Shown here piece after piece: positions 18,187-26,855 of a DNA stretch of 64,000 nucleotides (position 1 is its first letter; each line of letters opens with the position of its first letter). This DNA comes from Streptomyces sp. NBS 14/10 (lineage in GTDB: Bacteria > Actinomycetota > Actinomycetes > Streptomycetales > Streptomycetaceae): the NCBI RefSeq assembly GCF_002224125.1, contig NZ_NCSM01000005.1:259165-323164 (forward strand). Reading direction: 5' to 3'. Both the position numbers and the translations under genes were made by a program. Below the pieces are notes generated by a model. The model was given only the letters and a program-made list of their open reading frames with translations, had not been told where the DNA came from and made no database searches.

Positions 18187-19499
18187 GCGACACCGGGGAC
18201 GGCCAGGCGGCGTACGACGGGCGCGAGCGCATCTTCGAGGCCCTGCCGCCCGCCCGCGGCCGCGGCTTCGCCAGCACCTGGTGGGGCCGGGCGTGGCTGA
18301 AGGCGCTGGAGGACACGGCGCTCGACGGGCAGCAGTTGGGGCGCGGGCGCAAGCACGCGCGCGAGGGCGCGGTCGGGGCGGTGTGCGTACGGCCGGGCCG
18401 GATCACGGCGGTGGTACGGGATCGCGACCGTACGCCGCACCGCTCCGATGTGCTGCTGCAGGAGTTGACCGGCGCCGAGTGGGAACGGCTGCTGGACGTG
18501 GTCGCCGACCGGGCCGGGCATATCGCCGCCCTGCTCGACCGGGACATGCCCCCGCAGCTCGCGGAGGACGCGGCGGCCGCGGGCGTCGAACTGCTCCCGG
18601 GCATCGGCGATCTGGAGCCGCAGTGCGGATGCGAGGCCTGGGACCACTGCCCGCACACCGCGGCGCTGTGCTACCAGGTCGCCCGGCTGCTGGACGAGGA
18701 CCCGTTCGTACTACTGCTGATGCGCGGCCGGGGGGAGCGCGAGCTCCTGGACGAGCTCCAGGTGCGCAGCGTGGCGCGCGCCGCCGGGCGGCGCGCCCCG
18801 CACGACGCCGCGGGCCACGCGCCGGAAGGCGTGTCGGCGCAGGAGGCGTTCGCCGCGGCCGCCTCCCGGCCGCCGCTGCCCGCGCCCCCGCCGGCCGTGG
18901 CCGAGCCCGGTCGGCCGCCGACGCTGAGCGGCGGCAGCGATCCGGCGCCGGGGCTGGACGTCGCCGCGCTGGAGTTCTTGGCGGCGGACGCCGCGATACG
19001 AGCCCAGCGGCTGCTGGCCGAGGCGCTGGCGCCCGGCCACACCTCCGCCCCGCTGCCGAACGCGCTCACGCTCTGGCAGGACGCGGTGCGGCTGGCCACC
19101 GCCGGCCCTCCGGCCGGTATCGCCGACCGTCTCGCCGCGGGCTGCGGCCGCGACCGAGGCGAACTGGCGCGTGCCGTACGCGCCTGGGGGCACGGCGGGC
19201 CTGCCGGGCTCGCCGTACTGGAGGAGGAGTGGACCCCGGCCGACGAGGCACTTGCGCGGGCCCTCGCCTCGCTCGCCGCCGCCTGGGAGGGCGAGGAGCG
19301 GGCGCCGCGGCTGCGGGCGGCGGGCCACCGCTGGACGGTGGTCGGCACGGACGTGCAGCTGCGCTACGGCCGGGACGGGCGCTGGTGGCCGTACCGCAAG
19401 GAGCGCGGCCGCTGGTGGCCGGCCGGGCCGTCGAACCACGACCCGGCGGCGGCGCTGGCGACCCTGGACGCGGTGCCTGTGCCTGCGGCGCGGGGGTAG
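18183..19499 (+). CDS. SWIM zinc-finger protein
   Basis: A 438-residue protein with a SWIM zinc finger: C148-x-C150-x5-C156-x-H158. The N-terminal part opens with a TWWGRAWLKALED motif that recurs in bacterial SWIM proteins encoded beside SNF2 helicases. SWIM fingers bind DNA or proteins, so it is probably the partner of the helicase upstream; the coding regions overlap by four bases. The remainder is Ala/Arg-rich and helical, with Trp-rich strands near the C-terminus. A hairpin at 19551 probably ends the transcript. The exact process served is not known. Confidence 0.92.
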   Translation: MSDTGDGQAAYDGRERIFEALPPARGRGFASTWWGRAWLKALEDTALDGQQLGRGRKHAREGAVGAVCVRPGRITAVVRDRDRTPHRSDVLLQELTGAEWERLLDVVADRAGHIAALLDRDMPPQLAEDAAAAGVELLPGIGDLEPQCGCEAWDHCPHTAALCYQVARLLDEDPFVLLLMRGRGERELLDELQVRSVARAAGRRAPHDAAGHAPEGVSAQEAFAAAASRPPLPAPPPAVAEPGRPPTLSGGSDPAPGLDVAALEFLAADAAIRAQRLLAEALAPGHTSAPLPNALTLWQDAVRLATAGPPAGIADRLAAGCGRDRGELARAVRAWGHGGPAGLAVLEEEWTPADEALARALASLAAAWEGEERAPRLRAAGHRWTVVGTDVQLRYGRDGRWWPYRKERGRWWPAGPSNHDPAAALATLDAVPVPAARG

Positions 19500-20274
19500 C
19501 GGCAGCGGCGGAGAGTTCGAGGGCCACGGGCTGACGGTACCGGGCGGGCGGCGGCCGCTTCTCCCGGGAGGGGACAGCGGCCGCCGCTGAACGGGCGGCT
19601 CCCACCAGGGCGCCGTCGCGCTGCCCTCTGGCCGACCCGGGACAGCGCCCCGTCCTACGCGACGCGGTGCGCGAGCTGAGCCGTCGACTGCCCGCGGCGC
19701 GGCGTACTGACCGCCGCCATCTCCGGGCGGCGCCCGCTGCTCGGCGGTGCGCCTGAGCACCGGCGCCGCGCCGTGCCGTGCCCGCCCGCCGTACGCGCCC
19801 GCCGCCAGGCGCTGGTCGGCGCCGTGGCGGCGGTGGTGCTCGGCGGGGCCGCGCCCTGCGCTGGTCCAGCGAGGGGCGGCGGGCTGCGGCGCCCCTCGCC
19901 AGGTGAGCCAAGCACGCCGGGGCGGAGGCATCGGCGACCGACGCCGTGAGGGCCGACACCGGCAGAGGAGCACCCCTGACCGCCCCTGCCCACGGCCGAC
20001 CATCGCCGAAGACGGCCACGGAGCCGCGCCGCGGCAGGCGGGCCGCGACCTCGCCGCGCGGCGGCGTGCCGACCACCGCCGACCGGCGACACTCCCGGCC
20101 GAAGGCCGCGGGTACCCCGTCCGACGGTGACCGGGGCGTGCCCCGACCCCGCGGGCCCCTCGGCGTCCGGAGAGACCGGCCCCGTACCCCCGACCCGGCA
20201 ACCTTTCCGTCCCGCGCGGCAACCGCAGGGCATCAGCATGTCCGGCACGTCTCCACGGGATGGAGTCACCCCCC
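19500..20274. other. 775-bp stretch without a supported gene
   Basis: Apart from the hairpin at 19551-19584, no frame reads as a normal protein. One plus-strand frame at 19803-19856 encodes a hydrophobic stretch, RQALVGAVAAVVLGGAAP, preceded by basic residues, as in a single membrane helix, but stop codons interrupt the frame soon after. It may be a decayed membrane-protein gene. The region also holds the promoter of the pectinesterase gene, which I cannot place. Confidence 0.4.
19551..19584. terminator. terminator-like hairpin after the SNF2/SWIM operon
   Basis: GCGGCCGCT and AGCGGCCGC form a perfect 9-bp stem; the 16-base loop itself contains the palindrome CTCCCGGGAG. It begins 52 bases after the SWIM gene stop. 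Confidence 0.65.
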
Positions 20275-21342
20275 ATGTCCTCAACGGACCGGCGCCCCCG
20301 GCGGCGCCTCACTGGACCGCTCGTCAGCGCCCCTCTCGCCCTGGCCACAGGTGCCGTGCTGGTCGCCGCGGGCGCACCGGCGGCGCAGGCCAAGGCCGCG
20401 GCGACGATCGTCGTCGCGAAGGACGGCAGCGGCAACTACACCACCGTGCAGGCCGCGGTCAACGCGGTGCCGGCGAACAACACCTCCGCCGTCACCATCT
20501 CCGTCAAGCCCGGCACGTACCGCGAGACCGTGAAGATCCCCAGCAACAAGCCGCATATCCGGCTGGTGGGCACCACCAGCAGCAAGAACGACGTGACCAT
20601 CGTCTACAACAACGCCTCGGGCACCCCCAAGCCCGGCGGCGGGACCTACGGCACCAGCGGCAGCGCCACCTTCGCCGTCGAGGCGGATGACTTCCAGGCC
20701 CGCAATCTGCAGTTCGTCAACGACTTCAACGAGGCGAACACCAGCATCACCGACAAGCAGGCGGTCGCGCTGCGGACCGCGGGCGACAAGATCGTCCTGG
20801 ACAACATCGGGGCCCTGGGCGACCAGGACACCCTGCTGCTGGACTCGGCGAGCAAGGACAAGGTCGGCCGGGTGTACGTCAACAACGCCTGGATCCAGGG
20901 CAATGTCGACTTCATCTTCGGCCGCGCCTCCGCCGTGATCACCAAGTCGACGATACGGCTGGTCAAGCGGTACGACGGCAGCTCGGCCGGATATGTGGCC
21001 GCGCCCTCGACCGCGGCCGGCAAGCACGGCTTCCTGATCATCAACAGCAACGTCACCGGCGATGTCAGCGACCGCAGCCACTACCTCGGCCGCCCCTGGC
21101 ACGCGGGCGGCGACGCGAGCCTGGACCCGCAGGCCATCGTCCGCAACACCTCCCTGAGCGCCGCGGTCCGGACCACCCCGTGGACGGATATGAGCGGCTT
21201 CTCCTGGAAGGACGACCGGTTCGCCGAGTACAAGAACACCGGGGCGGGTTCCGGGTCGGCGAGCACCGACCGGCCTCAGCTCAGCGACTCCCAGGCCGCG
21301 GACTACGAGATCGCGGACTGGCTGGGCGACTGGACGCCCTGA
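20275..21342 (+). CDS. secreted pectinesterase (CE8)
   Basis: A 355-residue pectin methylesterase that removes methyl groups from plant pectin. A signal peptide (basic RRPRRR, hydrophobic core, cleavage near AQAKA) is followed by the right-handed beta-helix catalytic domain. Family motifs are all present: GTYRE, QAVALR, GDQDTLL with a catalytic Asp, VDFIFG with the second Asp, and YLGRPW with the active-site Arg. I chose ATG 20275, with GGAG nine bases upstream; ATG 20260 is an in-frame alternative. Together with the xylose genes it suggests growth on plant cell walls. A strong hairpin follows. Confidence 0.94.
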   Translation: MSSTDRRPRRRLTGPLVSAPLALATGAVLVAAGAPAAQAKAAATIVVAKDGSGNYTTVQAAVNAVPANNTSAVTISVKPGTYRETVKIPSNKPHIRLVGTTSSKNDVTIVYNNASGTPKPGGGTYGTSGSATFAVEADDFQARNLQFVNDFNEANTSITDKQAVALRTAGDKIVLDNIGALGDQDTLLLDSASKDKVGRVYVNNAWIQGNVDFIFGRASAVITKSTIRLVKRYDGSSAGYVAAPSTAAGKHGFLIINSNVTGDVSDRSHYLGRPWHAGGDASLDPQAIVRNTSLSAAVRTTPWTDMSGFSWKDDRFAEYKNTGAGSGSASTDRPQLSDSQAADYEIADWLGDWTP

Positions 21343-21363
21343 CGGCTCCGGTCCCCGGAACCC

Positions 21364-21399
21364 GGCCGCCGGTCCCGTCGGGGGGCTGGACCGGCGGCC
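21364..21399. terminator. hairpin terminator after the pectinesterase gene
   Basis: A perfect 12-bp stem (GGCCGCCGGTCC / GGACCGGCGGCC) around a 12-base loop, 22 bases after the pectinesterase stop. It is the first of two strong hairpins in this convergent gap. Confidence 0.75.
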
Positions 21400-21444
21400 G
21401 ACCCGCGTCCGTACCACCGACGGCCGGCTCACATCCGGACCACC

Positions 21445-21478
21445 GGCGGCCGGCCCACCAGCGCGTGGGCCGGCCGCC
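21445..21478. terminator. hairpin terminator after xylA
   Basis: A perfect 13-bp stem (GGCGGCCGGCCCA / TGGGCCGGCCGCC) around an 8-base loop, eight bases beyond the xylA stop codon read on the minus strand. No U-tract is present. Confidence 0.75.
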
Positions 21479-21486
21479 ACCCGCGG

Positions 21487-22659
21487 TCAGCCGCGAGCGC
21501 CCAGCAGATGGTCCATCGCCAGCTGGTCCAGGCGCTCGAAGGCCATGCCGCGCTCCGCCGCGGCCGTGACGTCGAACTCCTCGAAGGCGGCGCGGTCCGC
21601 GAGCAGACCGGCCAGCGTCTCCCCCTCGCCGAGCGTCGGAAGCACCAGCTCGTCCAGGCGCGAGGCGCGCAGCGCCTCCTGGACCTCCGGGTCGGCGCGG
21701 AAGGCCGCGGCCCGCTCCTTGAGGATGAGGTAGTTGCGCATGCACCCGGCGGCGGACGCCCAGACGCCCGCGATGTCCTCGGTGCGCGGCGGCTTGAAGT
21801 CGAAGTGGCGCGGGCCCTGGTAGCCGGCCGTCTCCAGGAGGTCGACGAGCCAGAAGGCGGCCCGCAGATCACCCGCCCCGAAGCGCAGGTCCTGGTCGTA
21901 CTTGATGCCGGACTGCCCGTTGAGGTCGATGTGGAAGAGCTTGTCCGCCCACAGCGCCTGGGCGATGCCGTGCGGGAAGTTCAGCCCGGCCATCTGCTCA
22001 TGGCCGACCTCGGGGTTGACGCCGTACAGCTCGGGCCGCTCCAGCCGCTCGATGAAGGCGAGGGCGTGGCCGACGGTCGGCAGGAGGATGTCGCCGCGCG
22101 GCTCGTTGGGCTTGGGTTCGATGGCGAACCGCAGGTCGTAGCCCTGCTCGGTGACGTAGGCGCCGAGCAGGTCGAATGCCTCCTTCATCCGGTCGAGCGC
22201 GGCGCGTACGTCCTTGGCGGCGCCGGACTCGGCGCCCTCGCGCCCGCCCCAGGCCACATAGGTCTTGGCGCCCAGCTCGACGGCGAGGTCGATGTTGCGG
22301 ATGGTCTTGCGCAGCGCGTAGCGGCGCACGTCCCGGTCGTTGGCGGTGAACGCGCCGTCCTTGAAGACCGGGTGGGTGAAGAGGTTGGTGGTGGCCATGG
22401 GCACCGTCATGCCCGTGGCGTCCAGGGCCTCCCGGAAGCGCTTGATGTGTGACTCGCGCTCGGTCTCGGAGGCGCCGAAGGGGATCAGGTCGTCGTCGTG
22501 GAACGTTACGCCGTACGCGCCGAGCTCGGCGAGTCGCGTCACGGACTCGACGGGGTCGAGCGCCGGGCGGGTGGCGTCCCCGAAGGGATCCCTGCCCTGC
22601 CAGCCGACCGTCCACAGACCGAAGGTGAACTTGTCCTCGGGGGTGGGGTTGTAGCTCAT
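21487..22659 (-). CDS. xylA: xylose isomerase
   Basis: A 390-residue class I xylose isomerase that interconverts D-xylose and D-xylulose in the cytoplasm. It matches the well-studied Streptomyces enzymes in length and sequence: catalytic His54 and Asp57 in FHDDDLIPF, the metal ligand Glu181 in [13 protein letters not shown], the [14 protein letters not shown] block and the [11 protein letters not shown] segment. The start at 22659 follows GAGGGAG. It diverges from xylB across 183 bases that hold a 12-bp near-palindrome; the ROK gene downstream of xylB is the probable repressor. Confidence 0.98.
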   Translation of the reverse strand: MSYNPTPEDKFTFGLWTVGWQGRDPFGDATRPALDPVESVTRLAELGAYGVTFHDDDLIPFGASETERESHIKRFREALDATGMTVPMATTNLFTHPVFKDGAFTANDRDVRRYALRKTIRNIDLAVELGAKTYVAWGGREGAESGAAKDVRAALDRMKEAFDLLGAYVTEQGYDLRFAIEPKPNEPRGDILLPTVGHALAFIERLERPELYGVNPEVGHEQMAGLNFPHGIAQALWADKLFHIDLNGQSGIKYDQDLRFGAGDLRAAFWLVDLLETAGYQGPRHFDFKPPRTEDIAGVWASAAGCMRNYLILKERAAAFRADPEVQEALRASRLDELVLPTLGEGETLAGLLADRAAFEEFDVTAAAERGMAFERLDQLAMDHLLGARG

Positions 22660-22692
22660 GGCGGCTCCCTCGCCTATTTCGTCATGGCGCTT

Positions 22693-22704
22693 TACAAATT
22701 AGTA
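22693..22704. promoter_or_regulatory. AT-rich near-palindrome between xylA and xylB, candidate ROK/XylR operator
   Basis: TACAAATTAGTA matches its own reverse complement at 10 of 12 positions. It lies 34 bases upstream of xylA in an unusually AT-rich patch. ROK-type xylose repressors bind AT-rich palindromes at such divergent promoters, so this is a reasonable operator candidate. Confidence 0.5.
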
Positions 22705-22780
22705 TGCACGAGCATTCCGGGGAAGCCCCGCTCAGCCGGACACTGGTCAGCCGGAGGTTGATCAGCCGAAGATTGGTCGG

Positions 22781-22811
22781 CCTCACACTGACCAGCCTCA
22801 CACCTGACCAG
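22781..22811. repeat. tandem 15/16-bp repeat in the xylA-xylB gap
   Basis: CCTCACACTGACCAG (22781-22795) is followed at once by CCTCACACCTGACCAG (22796-22811). Further GGTCAG and GATCAG elements occur from 22745. The array lies 32 bases before the xylB start and could be a second regulator-binding array. Confidence 0.6.
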
Positions 22812-22842
22812 TCGTACACAGGAACGTGAAAGGGAGAGCGCG

Positions 22843-24306
22843 ATGGCAGCAGCAGCCGTGCCCGTGCCCGAGGGACCGCTGGTGGTCGGCGTGGACAGCT
22901 CCACGCAGTCCACGAAGGCGCTGGTCGTCGACGCCGCGACCGGCCAGGTCGTCGCGCGCGGCCAGGCGCCGCACACCGTCGGCGGCGGAGCGGGAGGTGA
23001 CGGCAAGGAGAGCGACCCGGAGCAGTGGTGGGGGGCGCTGGCAGCGGCGCTCGGCCAGTGCGGGGCGCACGCCCGGCAGGCGGCCGCGATCTCGGTCGGC
23101 GGCCAGCAGCACGGCCTGGTCACACTGGACGCCGCGGGGCGCCCGGTGCGCCCGGCGCTGCTGTGGAACGACGTGCGGTCGGCCCCGCAGCGCGACCGCC
23201 TGGTCGAGGAGCTGGGCGGACCGGCGGCGTGGGCGGAGCGGATCGGCAGCGTGCCCGCGCCCGCCTTCACCGTCACCAAGTGGGCCTGGCTGAAGGAGAC
23301 GGAACCCGAGGCCGCGCGGGCCACCGCCGCCGTGCGGCTCCCCCACGACTACCTCACCGAACGGCTCACCGGCCAGGGCACGACCGACCGCGGCGACGCC
23401 TCCGGCACCGGCTGGTGGGCGTCGTCGAGCGAGTCGTACGACGGGGACATCCTGGAGCGCGTCGGCCTCTCCCCCGACCTGCTGCCGCGCGTGCTGCGGC
23501 ACGGCGAGGCGGCCGGGACCGTACGGCACCTCCCGGACCTGCCACTGCCCGACGGCGCCCTGGTGGCCACCGGCACGGGCGACAACATGGCGGCGGCCCT
23601 CGGCCTCGGGCTGCGGCCCGGGCAGCCCGTGCTGAGCCTGGGCACCTCCGGCACCGTCTACGCCGTCTCGGCGCGCCGTCCCGCCGACCCCACCGGGGTG
23701 GTCGCGGGGTTCGCGGACTCGCGGGACGCCTGGCTGCCGCTGGCCTGCACGCTCAACTGCACGCTGGCCGTGGACCGGATCGCCGCCCTGCTCGGCCGCG
23801 AGCGCGAGGCGGTGGAGGAGGGCGGCTCGGCCGTTCTGCTGCCGTTCCTCGACGGCGAGCGCACCCCCGACCTGCCGCTGGCCTCCGGGCTGCTGTACGG
23901 GCTGCGCCATGACACGACGCCGGGTCAGCTGCTCCAGGCGGCCTACGACGGGGCCGTGTTCGCGCTGCTCACCGCGCTCGACCGGGTCCTGGACGCGGAC
24001 GCCGCGCCCGACGCTCCGCTGCTGCTCATCGGCGGCGGCGCCAAGGGTACGGCGTGGCGGGAGACGGTGCTCCGCCTCAGTGGCCGGCCCGTCCAGGTGC
24101 CCCGGGCCGAGGAGCTGGTCGCACTCGGCGCGGCAGCCCAGGCCGCGGGCCTGCTGCTGGGCGAGGATCCGGCGGCGGTGGCCCGGCGCTGGAAGACGGC
24201 GGAGGGACCCTCGTACGAGGCGGTGAAGCGCGACGAGGTGGCGCTGGAGCGGCTGGGCGGGGTCCTGTCCGATGCCGACGCGTTGCTGCGCAGCTCCACG
24301 CCGTAG
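22843..24306 (+). CDS. xylB: xylulokinase
   Basis: A 487-residue FGGY-family kinase that phosphorylates D-xylulose to xylulose 5-phosphate with ATP, feeding the pentose phosphate pathway. Seen: the phosphate-binding GVDSSTQSTKALVVD N-terminus, the substrate motif GGQQHGLV, the LLWNDVRSA block, the LSLGTSGTVYAV second phosphate motif and GGGAKGTAWRE near the adenosine site. The start is preceded by a purine-rich AAAGGGAGAG. It pairs divergently with xylA and is followed 78 bases later by the ROK regulator. Confidence 0.97.
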   Translation: MAAAAVPVPEGPLVVGVDSSTQSTKALVVDAATGQVVARGQAPHTVGGGAGGDGKESDPEQWWGALAAALGQCGAHARQAAAISVGGQQHGLVTLDAAGRPVRPALLWNDVRSAPQRDRLVEELGGPAAWAERIGSVPAPAFTVTKWAWLKETEPEAARATAAVRLPHDYLTERLTGQGTTDRGDASGTGWWASSSESYDGDILERVGLSPDLLPRVLRHGEAAGTVRHLPDLPLPDGALVATGTGDNMAAALGLGLRPGQPVLSLGTSGTVYAVSARRPADPTGVVAGFADSRDAWLPLACTLNCTLAVDRIAALLGREREAVEEGGSAVLLPFLDGERTPDLPLASGLLYGLRHDTTPGQLLQAAYDGAVFALLTALDRVLDADAAPDAPLLLIGGGAKGTAWRETVLRLSGRPVQVPRAEELVALGAAAQAAGLLLGEDPAAVARRWKTAEGPSYEAVKRDEVALERLGGVLSDADALLRSSTP

Positions 24307-24384
24307 GGTCGGGCCCGGGCCACGGAGGTACAGCGCGGGGTCCACCACCGCCAGGACCCACGGCAGAGACAGGAGAACCGTCAG

Positions 24385-25614
24385 GTGGCAGCGCCACTGC
24401 CCAACACTCAGCAGGCGATGCGCAGACGCAACCTCTCCCTCGTGCTGCATGCCGTGGCCGCGCACGGTCCGCTGTCCCGCGCCGCTGTCGCGGCCCGGAT
24501 CGGGCTGACCCGGGCCGCCGTCTCGACGCTTGTCGACGAGCTGGCCCGGGACGGGCTGCTGGTGGAGCTCGGGCCGTCCCGGCCGGGCACGGTCGGCCGC
24601 CCCGGCAGCGCGCTGCAGCTCAACGAGCGCGGACCGGCCGGTCTTGGCGCTGAGATAGGCGTGGACCACCTGGCGGTGTGCGCGATGGACCTCGGCAGGC
24701 GGGTGCGGGTACGGGCCCAGGTCGAGTCGGCGAACCGGGACGGCGCGCCGGGCCCCGTGCTCGGGCGACTCGCCGAGCTCGTACGGCGTGTCGCGGCGGA
24801 GGCGGAGGGCGAGGGGCTGCGGCCGGTGGGGCTCGCGGTGGCGGTGCCCGGGCTGGTGGCGCGCGAGTCCTGCGTCGTGGTGCGGGCGCCGAACCTCGGC
24901 TGGGAGGGCGTGGATGTGGGCCCCGCGCTGCGCGAGGCGCTGCCGGGCCTGCCCCTGACCGTCGACAACGAGGCCAACTTGGGCGCGCTCGCGGAGCTGT
25001 GGCTCGGCGGGCACGACCCCGCGCCGCGTGACTTCGTGCATGTCTCGGCCGAGATCGGTATCGGTGCCGCCGTGGTGATCGACGGACGGCTGCTGCGCGG
25101 AACGCATGGATTCGCGGGCGAGCTGGGCCATGTGCCGGTGCGGCCCGAGGGCCCCGCGTGCGTATGCGGCGGGCGCGGCTGTCTGGAGCAGTACGCGGGC
25201 GAGGAGGCCGTACTGCGGGCCGGGGGCATCCCCGCGGAGCAGGCTGCCGACGAGCACCGGGCTCCCGGGAGCCGGATCGCCCTGCTGGCCCGGCGCGCGG
25301 CGGACGGCGACCAGAAGGTGCGGCGCGCGCTGCGCGGCGCGGGTGCGGCGCTGGGCATCGCCCTGGCGGGCACGGTGAACCTTCTCGACCCGCAGAAGGT
25401 GGTGCTGGGCGGGGCGCTCACCCCGCTGGCGCCCTGGCTGCTGCCCGCCCTGGAGCGGGAGCTGGCGCAGCGGCTCACGGATCCCGCCAGGCCGGGCCAG
25501 GACGTGGTCACCGTCTCCCGGCTGGGCTCCGACGGCCCGGTGCTGGGCGCGGCGGGCTCGGTGGTCCAGGGGGTTCTGGACGACCCGGCGGCGCTGAGGG
25601 AGGACGGCGCGTAA
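24385..25614 (+). CDS. ROK family transcriptional repressor (XylR-type)
   Basis: A 409-residue ROK regulator: an N-terminal winged helix (about residues 10-65, with GLTRAAVSTLVDELARDGLL as the recognition unit) and a sugar-kinase-like domain. The kinase-like part shows the zinc-binding CVCGGRGCLEQY motif and GFAGELGHVPV. ROK repressors of this design in Gram-positive bacteria sense xylose and control xylAB. Its place right after xylB supports that role, but binding is not shown. The GTG at 24385 has AGGAG nine bases upstream. A hairpin at 25718 ends the unit. Confidence 0.9.
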   Translation: MAAPLPNTQQAMRRRNLSLVLHAVAAHGPLSRAAVAARIGLTRAAVSTLVDELARDGLLVELGPSRPGTVGRPGSALQLNERGPAGLGAEIGVDHLAVCAMDLGRRVRVRAQVESANRDGAPGPVLGRLAELVRRVAAEAEGEGLRPVGLAVAVPGLVARESCVVVRAPNLGWEGVDVGPALREALPGLPLTVDNEANLGALAELWLGGHDPAPRDFVHVSAEIGIGAAVVIDGRLLRGTHGFAGELGHVPVRPEGPACVCGGRGCLEQYAGEEAVLRAGGIPAEQAADEHRAPGSRIALLARRAADGDQKVRRALRGAGAALGIALAGTVNLLDPQKVVLGGALTPLAPWLLPALERELAQRLTDPARPGQDVVTVSRLGSDGPVLGAAGSVVQGVLDDPAALREDGA

Positions 25615-25717
25615 AGCATCCGGGGGAAGCCCTGTGGCCCGGCGAGCCCTGTGGCTTGGCCGGGCCCTGCGGTCCGGCTGCTTCGGCGTGTCGTGAGTGC
25701 TGTCGCCCGACTGGCCG

Positions 25718-25744
25718 ACACGCGCCTCCCAGGGAGGCGCGTGT
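25718..25744. terminator. hairpin terminator between the ROK gene and the phosphodiesterase gene
   Basis: ACACGCGCCTCC and GGAGGCGCGTGT form a perfect 12-bp stem with a three-base loop, between two convergent genes. It could serve both. Confidence 0.75.
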
Positions 25745-25791
25745 GGTGATCATACGATCTGCCAGTGACTGCCGTGAGTCCGCGGGGCGGG

Positions 25792-26652
25792 TCAGTGAGC
25801 GCCGCGCAGGAAGTTCTCCAGACCCGCCAGGTCGTCGGTGTTGATGTAGTCGACGTCGGCGGCCAGGAGTTCGCGCCACAGCGCCTCGCGCTCCACACCC
25901 GCCACATCGGGGGTGGCCCAGAAGCGTACGCGCTGGCCGTTGGCGTGCGCCGAGCCCACGATCTGGCGCAGCTTGTCGCGCTCGGCCGACGGCATCTGAC
26001 CGGCGCCCAGCCAGCTGAAGCTCTGCGTCCAGTTGCTGCTGATGAGCGGGATGAAGGAGGCGGGCACACCGCTGCCCAGGTCCTCGAGACGCCCGTCGTA
26101 GAAGGCGTGGCGCACCCGCTCGGCCTCCATCGGGGCCCGCGCGCCACGGTCGCCCGAGATGACGGGGGTCACCGCGGAGCGGCGCACCCGGCCGCCGACG
26201 CCGCCGTGGGCGCTGGACAGCATCGAGTGGTAGGGGCGCAGGCGCTTGGCGAGTTCGAGGTAGGTGGGCTCGCCCGCGGTCTTGATGTCGATGAGCAGCT
26301 GGAGCGTCAGGTCGTGGCCGCGGTAGACCCGGCCGCCGTTCTGCTTGACGCGCCGCGCCAGCGGGTCGAGGTAGAGCGACTCCAGGGTGCGGGTGGGGTC
26401 GAGGTCTTCCGCGTCATGGGCGACCAGCAACTGGCCGTCCACCAGCCAGATGTCGGCCTCGACGCTCCCGAAGCCGTGGGAGAGCGCGTCGGTGAGCGGA
26501 CGCGGGTGTTCGTAGTCGTTGTGGGCGTGGGCTCTGGCCAGCGGCGGCTTACCCCTGCCGGAGCCCGAACTCGCGTATGCGGGGGCGGCTATCCCGCCCG
26601 CCACAGCTGCTCCGAGGGTGACGACAAAGGCGCGGCGCGTACGGCGGACCAT
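25792..26652 (-). CDS. exported PI-PLC/glycerophosphodiester phosphodiesterase-like protein
   Basis: A 286-residue TIM-barrel protein of the PLC-like phosphodiesterase superfamily. A twin-arginine-like signal (RRTRRAFVVTLG, then an Ala-rich core ending near AYASS) predicts export, perhaps by Tat. The mature part starts with HAHNDYEHPRPL, where the first catalytic His sits, and continues with VEADIW, which carries the acidic metal ligands, and VAHD. The likely reaction is hydrolysis of a phosphodiester headgroup; the substrate is unknown. The start at 26652 follows GGGAGG. It diverges from the phosphodiester glycosidase gene. Confidence 0.82.
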   Translation of the reverse strand: MVRRTRRAFVVTLGAAVAGGIAAPAYASSGSGRGKPPLARAHAHNDYEHPRPLTDALSHGFGSVEADIWLVDGQLLVAHDAEDLDPTRTLESLYLDPLARRVKQNGGRVYRGHDLTLQLLIDIKTAGEPTYLELAKRLRPYHSMLSSAHGGVGGRVRRSAVTPVISGDRGARAPMEAERVRHAFYDGRLEDLGSGVPASFIPLISSNWTQSFSWLGAGQMPSAERDKLRQIVGSAHANGQRVRFWATPDVAGVEREALWRELLAADVDYINTDDLAGLENFLRGAH

Positions 26653-26855
26653 GGGGGCCTCCCGGCTCTTGCCCCGGCTCGGGGCCGGGGTTGTACGACG
26701 GACGCCAGTGAGTATCGGGGCGGCGTGGGCCGGTTGGGCAGGGGCGTGCGAAGAGTTCCGCGGGTGGTCTCCAGCCATTTCCGTACCGTTCCCGCGGCAC
26801 GCGCGGCGCGTCCCGAAGCGATGGCCCTGGCCTGGTGGTTGACGGGAGGTGCGCC

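Noticed and set aside
22660-22842. Replication-type iterons in the xyl gap
   Set aside because: There are only two clear copies, with no replication gene nearby; a regulatory role fits better.
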